Part shown: positions 60,672 through 64,000 of the stretch, one piece after another
Numbering within the stretch: the first letter of the stretch is position 1
Layout: every line of letters begins with the position of its first letter
Assembly: GCA_027306915.1 (NCBI GenBank)
Contig: DAHUYW010000020.1
Span: 3,236-67,235 of the forward strand
DNA: 64,000 nt
Reading direction: 5' to 3'
From: Spirochaetales bacterium
GTDB taxonomy: Bacteria > Spirochaetota > Spirochaetia > DAHUYW01
The notes under the pieces: generated by a model
Told to the model about the DNA's origin: nothing
Database searches by the model: none
Seen by the model: only the letters and a program-made list of their open reading frames with translations
Translations under genes and position numbers: made by a program

Positions 60672-61565
60672 GTGAAGAGCTTGAAAAGCATCCTGGGCCC
60701 CATGCGGGTACCCTTTCTCATCCTTGCGCCGGTCTGCGTCCTTTTGGGGATCGGAAGCGCCGTCTGGACTGCGGGGCGGGTGGACTTCATCAACCTCGTG
60801 CTGGTCTTCATCGCCGCGCTCGCGGCTCACATCAGCGTCAACAGCCTCAACGAGTATTTCGACTTCAAGAGCGGCCTGGACTTCCGCACCGAGCGGACAC
60901 CCTTTAGCGGCGGGAGCGGCACCCTCCAGGTTGCCCCTCCCATGGCACGCTGGGCCTTGGGCACCGGCCTTGTGACCATGGCGATTCTCGGGCTGGTGGG
61001 CGCCTACTTCCTTTCCACGCAGGGAGTCTCCTTCCTGCCGCTCGGCCTTCTGGGGATGCTGATCATCTACGGCTACACCCCGTGGCTGACGCGGCGGCCC
61101 GTCCTCTGCCTCATCAGCCCCGGGTTAGGCTTCGGACCTTTGATGGTGATGGGCACCTTTTTCGCGCTGACAGGCCGCTACTCGTGGACCGCCTTCGTCG
61201 CCTCGCTGGTCCCCTTCTTCCTGGTGAACAATCTCCTTCTCTTGAACCAATTCCCCGATGTCGACGCCGATCGCAGCATCGGAAGGCGGAGCCTGCCCAT
61301 CGCCCTGGGCAGGAGAGCCAGCAGCCTGGTGTATGGCCTCTTTCTCCTCCTTGCCTACCTGTCCATTGTCGCCGGCGTGCTCCCGGGAACGCTGCCCCCC
61401 TTGAGCCTGCTGGGACTGGCGACGCTGCCGGCCGGCGTGCTCTCCTTCGCGGGCGCCGCGCGTCATGCGGAGGACGCCAAGCGGCTCCTTCCGGCGATGG
61501 GATTGAACGTTGTCACGAATGTCGTGACGCCGGTCCTGGTCGCGATCGGGCTGCTCATCCGGTGA
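60672..61565 (+). CDS. UbiA-family prenyltransferase
   Basis: A 297-residue integral membrane enzyme with about eight helices. The first Asp-rich motif is NSLNEYFDFKSGLD (D64, D70) and the second DVDADRSIGRRSLP at 196-209. The PFSGGSGTL stretch resembles MenA-like members. It would transfer a polyprenyl chain to a quinone-type or other acceptor. The GTG start lies 15 bases after the FAD/Fe-S gene, whose terminal GAGGAG is the ribosome site, so the two are coupled. MenA, a digeranylgeranylglyceryl-phosphate-synthase-like role or another prenylation cannot be distinguished from sequence alone. Confidence 0.82.
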   Translation: MKSLKSILGPMRVPFLILAPVCVLLGIGSAVWTAGRVDFINLVLVFIAALAAHISVNSLNEYFDFKSGLDFRTERTPFSGGSGTLQVAPPMARWALGTGLVTMAILGLVGAYFLSTQGVSFLPLGLLGMLIIYGYTPWLTRRPVLCLISPGLGFGPLMVMGTFFALTGRYSWTAFVASLVPFFLVNNLLLLNQFPDVDADRSIGRRSLPIALGRRASSLVYGLFLLLAYLSIVAGVLPGTLPPLSLLGLATLPAGVLSFAGAARHAEDAKRLLPAMGLNVVTNVVTPVLVAIGLLIR

Positions 61566-61582
61566 CGGGTGAGGCTCTCTCC

Positions 61583-61612
61583 TTTACATGGGCTCTCTCT
61601 TCCCCCTATACT
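61583..61612 (+). promoter_or_regulatory. Promoter giving a leaderless alcohol-dehydrogenase mRNA
   Basis: TTTACA (61583-61588) and TATACT (61607-61612) are 18 bases apart. Only six bases separate the -10 from the ATG at 61619, so transcription would start at the start codon. Confidence 0.6.
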
Positions 61613-61618
61613 CCGGCA

Positions 61619-62815
61619 ATGACCTCCTTCACCTTCGCGCGCACACCGACCCTTTATCTCGGTGCGGGAAGGCTCGGCAGCCTGCCGGGCTTTCTCGCGA
61701 CCCATCGGGCGACGAGCATCGTGCTGGTCACAGGCTCGCGCTCCTTTCGAGCCTCCGACCGCCTGAAGCGCCTGGAGCAGGATCTCCGCCACGGCGGCAT
61801 TGCGGTCCGCAGCCTTTCAGTCTCGGGAGAGCCTGACCCCGCCTTCGTCGATGACTCCGTCCGGAACCTGCGCGGTCACCTCCCGGATGCGGTTGTTGCG
61901 ATCGGAGGCGGGAGCGTCATCGATGCGGGCAAGGCGATCGCCGCCATGGTGATGGAGGAGGGCTCGGTCGTGGACTTCCTCGAGGAGGTCGGAAGTCGCA
62001 CCCCCTCGGGGAAGAAGGTCCCCTTCGTTGCGCTGCCGACCACCGCGGGGACGGGTTCCGAAGCCACGAAGAATGCGGTCCTCTCCCGCCCCGGTCCCGG
62101 CGGATTCAAGAAGTCGCTGCGCCACGACAACTACGTTCCCGATGTCGCCATCATCGACCCGGAGCTCGCCGTGAGCTGCCCGCCCGAGGTGACCGCGGCC
62201 TCCGGCCTCGATGCCATCACGCAGCTTCTCGAAGGCTTTGTCTCCACGAGCGCGAGCCCTCTAAGCGACGCCCTCGCCCGCAGCGGCCTTCGCTCGGCGG
62301 GCGGCTCCTTCGAGCGGGTGACGCGCGAGGGCGACGTCGCCTCCCGGGCGCAGATGGGCTACGCCGCCTACCTCTCGGGGGTGGTCCTCGCGAACGTCGG
62401 CCTGGGCGTCGTGCACGGGATCGCCTCGCCGATGGGAGGCCTCTTTCCGATCCCCCATGGGGTCGTCTGCGGCACCCTGGTCGCCGAGGCCACGCGCGTG
62501 AACATCGACCGCCTCGCGGCCGCCGGCCCGGAGGAAGCAGCCGTCGGGACGGACGAGGCGGCAAGCGCAAGGGCCAAGTACGCCGAGGCGGGGGCGCTCC
62601 TTTCCGGGCGCGACGCCGGAAGCGTCGAGGCGAACTGCAACCAGCTCGTCGCGCTCCTCGCGCGGTGGGTCGACGAGCTTCACCTCCCTCGGCTCGGGGC
62701 CTTCGGCGTCACCGAGCAGGACTTGCGGGAGATCGCCGCCGCTTCGGGAGTGAAGAACGGTCCGGTCAAGCTTACGCCCGACGAAATCGACGCCATCATG
62801 GCCGCGCGACTCTGA
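61619..62815 (+). CDS. Iron-type (group III) alcohol dehydrogenase
   Basis: A 398-residue member of the Fe-ADH family. NAD(P)-binding GGGSVIDAGKA and PTTAGTGSEAT are present. Metal ligands: Asp in GLDAITQLLEGF; the next ligand position, His in many members, is Gln here as in the TQLLE/TQLIE subgroup; then two His in VVHGIASPMGG and PIPHGVVCG. Activity on short-chain alcohols/aldehydes is the default reading. No ribosome site; a good promoter lies immediately upstream, so the mRNA is probably leaderless. It is followed 25 bases later by a G1P dehydrogenase of the same fold superfamily. Confidence 0.87.
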   Translation: MTSFTFARTPTLYLGAGRLGSLPGFLATHRATSIVLVTGSRSFRASDRLKRLEQDLRHGGIAVRSLSVSGEPDPAFVDDSVRNLRGHLPDAVVAIGGGSVIDAGKAIAAMVMEEGSVVDFLEEVGSRTPSGKKVPFVALPTTAGTGSEATKNAVLSRPGPGGFKKSLRHDNYVPDVAIIDPELAVSCPPEVTAASGLDAITQLLEGFVSTSASPLSDALARSGLRSAGGSFERVTREGDVASRAQMGYAAYLSGVVLANVGLGVVHGIASPMGGLFPIPHGVVCGTLVAEATRVNIDRLAAAGPEEAAVGTDEAASARAKYAEAGALLSGRDAGSVEANCNQLVALLARWVDELHLPRLGAFGVTEQDLREIAAASGVKNGPVKLTPDEIDAIMAARL

Positions 62816-62840
62816 CACACCAGACCCTAGGGAGCTATCT

Positions 62841-64000
62841 GTGGAGCTGAAAGATGCGGTCGCCAATGCGACCGAGACAAAGGAGCTCGTGGTCGAGACG
62901 GGCGCAATCGAACGAGTAGGGGAGGTGCTCCGCCGCCATTTCCCCGGCAAAGGCGTCGCAATCGTGGCCGATGAGAACACCCAGAAGGCGGCCGGGAAGC
63001 GCCTAGCCGACCATCTCGCCGCAGGCGGGTTCCCGTCGCCTCGAACCCTTATCTTCCCGGGGAAGCCCATGCTCGGACCGGACTACGCGAACGTCGAGCG
63101 CGTGCGGGAGTTCCTTCGTGGCGGCGACGATGTGCCGATCGCGGTCGGCTCCGGCACGCTCAACGATCTCGTGAAGCGCGCCTCCCACGAGCTTGGGCGG
63201 CCCTATCTCGTGGTCGCCACCGCCGCCTCGGTGGACGGCTACACCTCCTTCGGCGCGGCGCTGGTGAAAGAGGGCTTCAAGCAGACCCTCGCCTGCGACG
63301 CCCCCCGCGCGGTCGTTGCCGATACGCAGGTTCTCCGCATTGCTCCGCCGCCGATGGCCGCCGCCGGCTATGCCGACCTTGCCGCAAAGATCCCCGCCGG
63401 AGCGGACTGGATCCTCGCCGATGAGCTTGGCATCGATCCCCTTCATCCGGTCGGATGGCCGATGGTTCAGGAGGGACTTCGGGGCTGGCTCGAGCGCCCC
63501 TCGGAGCTCGCCGCCGGCGCGCCGGAGGCGCTCGGGCGCGTCTTCACGGGCCTCGCCTTCACCGGCTTCGCCATGCAGGCGATGAAGGCCTCCCGGCCCG
63601 CCTCCGGGGGCGAGCATCTCCTCTCCCACGTTTGGGAGATGCAGCATCTCATGAAGGACGGGGTTCCGGTCTCTCACGGCTTCAAGGTTGCGATCGGCAC
63701 CCTCGGGACGACCGCGCTCTACGAGATCCTCCTTTCGATCGACCTGCCGGGCCGCGACGTGGAGTCCCGCCTCTCCTCCTGGCCTACGTGGGCCGAGCGG
63801 GAGCGGGAGGTCCGCGCCGCCTGGGGCGGCTCCGAGCAGGCCGAACAGGCTGTCGCGGAGTGCAAGGCAAAGTGGGTCGACCGCGGCGAGCTTGCCAGCC
63901 GCATCGCGCTCGTACGCAACCGCTGGCCCTCGCTATCCAAACGGCTTACCGCGCAGCTCATCCCCTACGGCGAGCTGCGCGAGATGTTCCGCGCGGCAAG
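62841..64000 (+). CDS. sn-Glycerol-1-phosphate dehydrogenase (AraM/EgsA type), runs off the window
   Basis: A frame open from GTG 62841 to the window end (386 codons, no stop). GSGTLND at 103-109 binds NAD(P); ATAASVDGYTSFGAAL is the AraM/EgsA signature; metal ligands D179 (GYADLAAK), H259 (GGEHLLSH) and H279 (SHGFK) are in place. It reduces dihydroxyacetone phosphate to sn-glycerol 1-phosphate, the archaeal-type glycerophosphate stereoisomer. GGGAG lies seven bases upstream of the GTG. In Bacillus AraM supplies G1P to a prenylglyceryl-phosphate pathway; a UbiA-family enzyme two genes upstream makes a similar link possible here. Confidence 0.85.
   Translation, partial: MELKDAVANATETKELVVETGAIERVGEVLRRHFPGKGVAIVADENTQKAAGKRLADHLAAGGFPSPRTLIFPGKPMLGPDYANVERVREFLRGGDDVPIAVGSGTLNDLVKRASHELGRPYLVVATAASVDGYTSFGAALVKEGFKQTLACDAPRAVVADTQVLRIAPPPMAAAGYADLAAKIPAGADWILADELGIDPLHPVGWPMVQEGLRGWLERPSELAAGAPEALGRVFTGLAFTGFAMQAMKASRPASGGEHLLSHVWEMQHLMKDGVPVSHGFKVAIGTLGTTALYEILLSIDLPGRDVESRLSSWPTWAEREREVRAAWGGSEQAEQAVAECKAKWVDRGELASRIALVRNRWPSLSKRLTAQLIPYGELREMFRAA

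Noticed and set aside
61619..62815. Gln in place of the usual His in the iron ligand motif as a sign of inactivation
   Set aside because: The TQLLE/TQLIE form occurs in a subgroup of Fe-type alcohol dehydrogenases, and the other ligands are intact, so it is not evidence of loss of function.

Overview
The window is GC-rich (roughly 60-65% by eye), densely coded chromosomal DNA from a Gram-negative-type bacterium. My best guess is a spirochaete (Spirochaetota). The main reason is the signal-peptide style of two ABC solute-binding proteins, whose mature ends begin AGGQSES and ATGSKEG, as is common in Treponema/Spirochaeta. Several sugar ABC systems, two long-chain acyl-CoA-synthetase-like proteins, an isolated rpsD and an AraM-type glycerol-1-phosphate dehydrogenase also fit. 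No rRNA, tRNA, CRISPR array, prophage or insertion sequence was recognised, so the phylum call is an inference.

Layout. 0-9 kb: a small methyltransferase, DUF4389- and DUF4870-type membrane proteins, an M48 peptidase cut off at its catalytic motif, a class III nucleotidyl-cyclase fused to 2TM domains and a coiled coil, a hypothetical protein, an AMP-forming acyl-CoA synthetase, an alkaline-phosphatase-superfamily enzyme and a small envelope protein. 9-15 kb: family B DNA polymerase (minus), thioredoxin with clean promoter and terminator, and a GH2 beta-mannosidase (minus). 15-21 kb: a CUT1 sugar ABC transporter without its own ATPase, a ROK repressor with a plausible operator, then a LMW-phosphatase/fructosamine-kinase pair. 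This block is bracketed by two pairs of a palindromic intergenic repeat in opposite orientation. 21-24 kb: rpsD, ribokinase and an acyltransferase with a zinc ribbon. 24-29 kb: the PrkA kinase / DUF444 / SpoVR triad.

29-37 kb: an NtrB/NtrC-like two-component system, a sigma-54 promoter with upstream palindromes, and a CUT2 sugar ABC system with two binding proteins. 37-44 kb: a decayed FtsH-like gene in three frames, a LysR/YeiH divergent pair, intact ftsH and a UMF1-type MFS transporter. 44-51 kb: an RlmI-like methyltransferase with in-frame tandem duplications, a second acyl-CoA synthetase, a small hypothetical, and a xylose-type ABC operon (minus). 51-57 kb: a ring-cleaving-dioxygenase-like glyoxalase protein, PatB/MalY beta-lyase with RidA, dCMP deaminase, a radical SAM protein and HemY-type protoporphyrinogen oxidase. 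57-64 kb: a PadR regulator followed by a large FAD/Fe-S oxidoreductase with a Met/Pro-rich tail, a UbiA-family prenyltransferase, an iron-type alcohol dehydrogenase and a glycerol-1-phosphate dehydrogenase that runs off the window.

The most interesting signals are the sigma-54-controlled two-binding-protein transporter (32.6-36.7 kb), the redox/prenyl/G1P cluster (56.8-64 kb), the palindromic repeats whose ends supply -35 boxes, a UBA-like segment inside the DUF444 protein, and the two gene relics. Promoter calls rest on hexamer matches and spacing read by eye.
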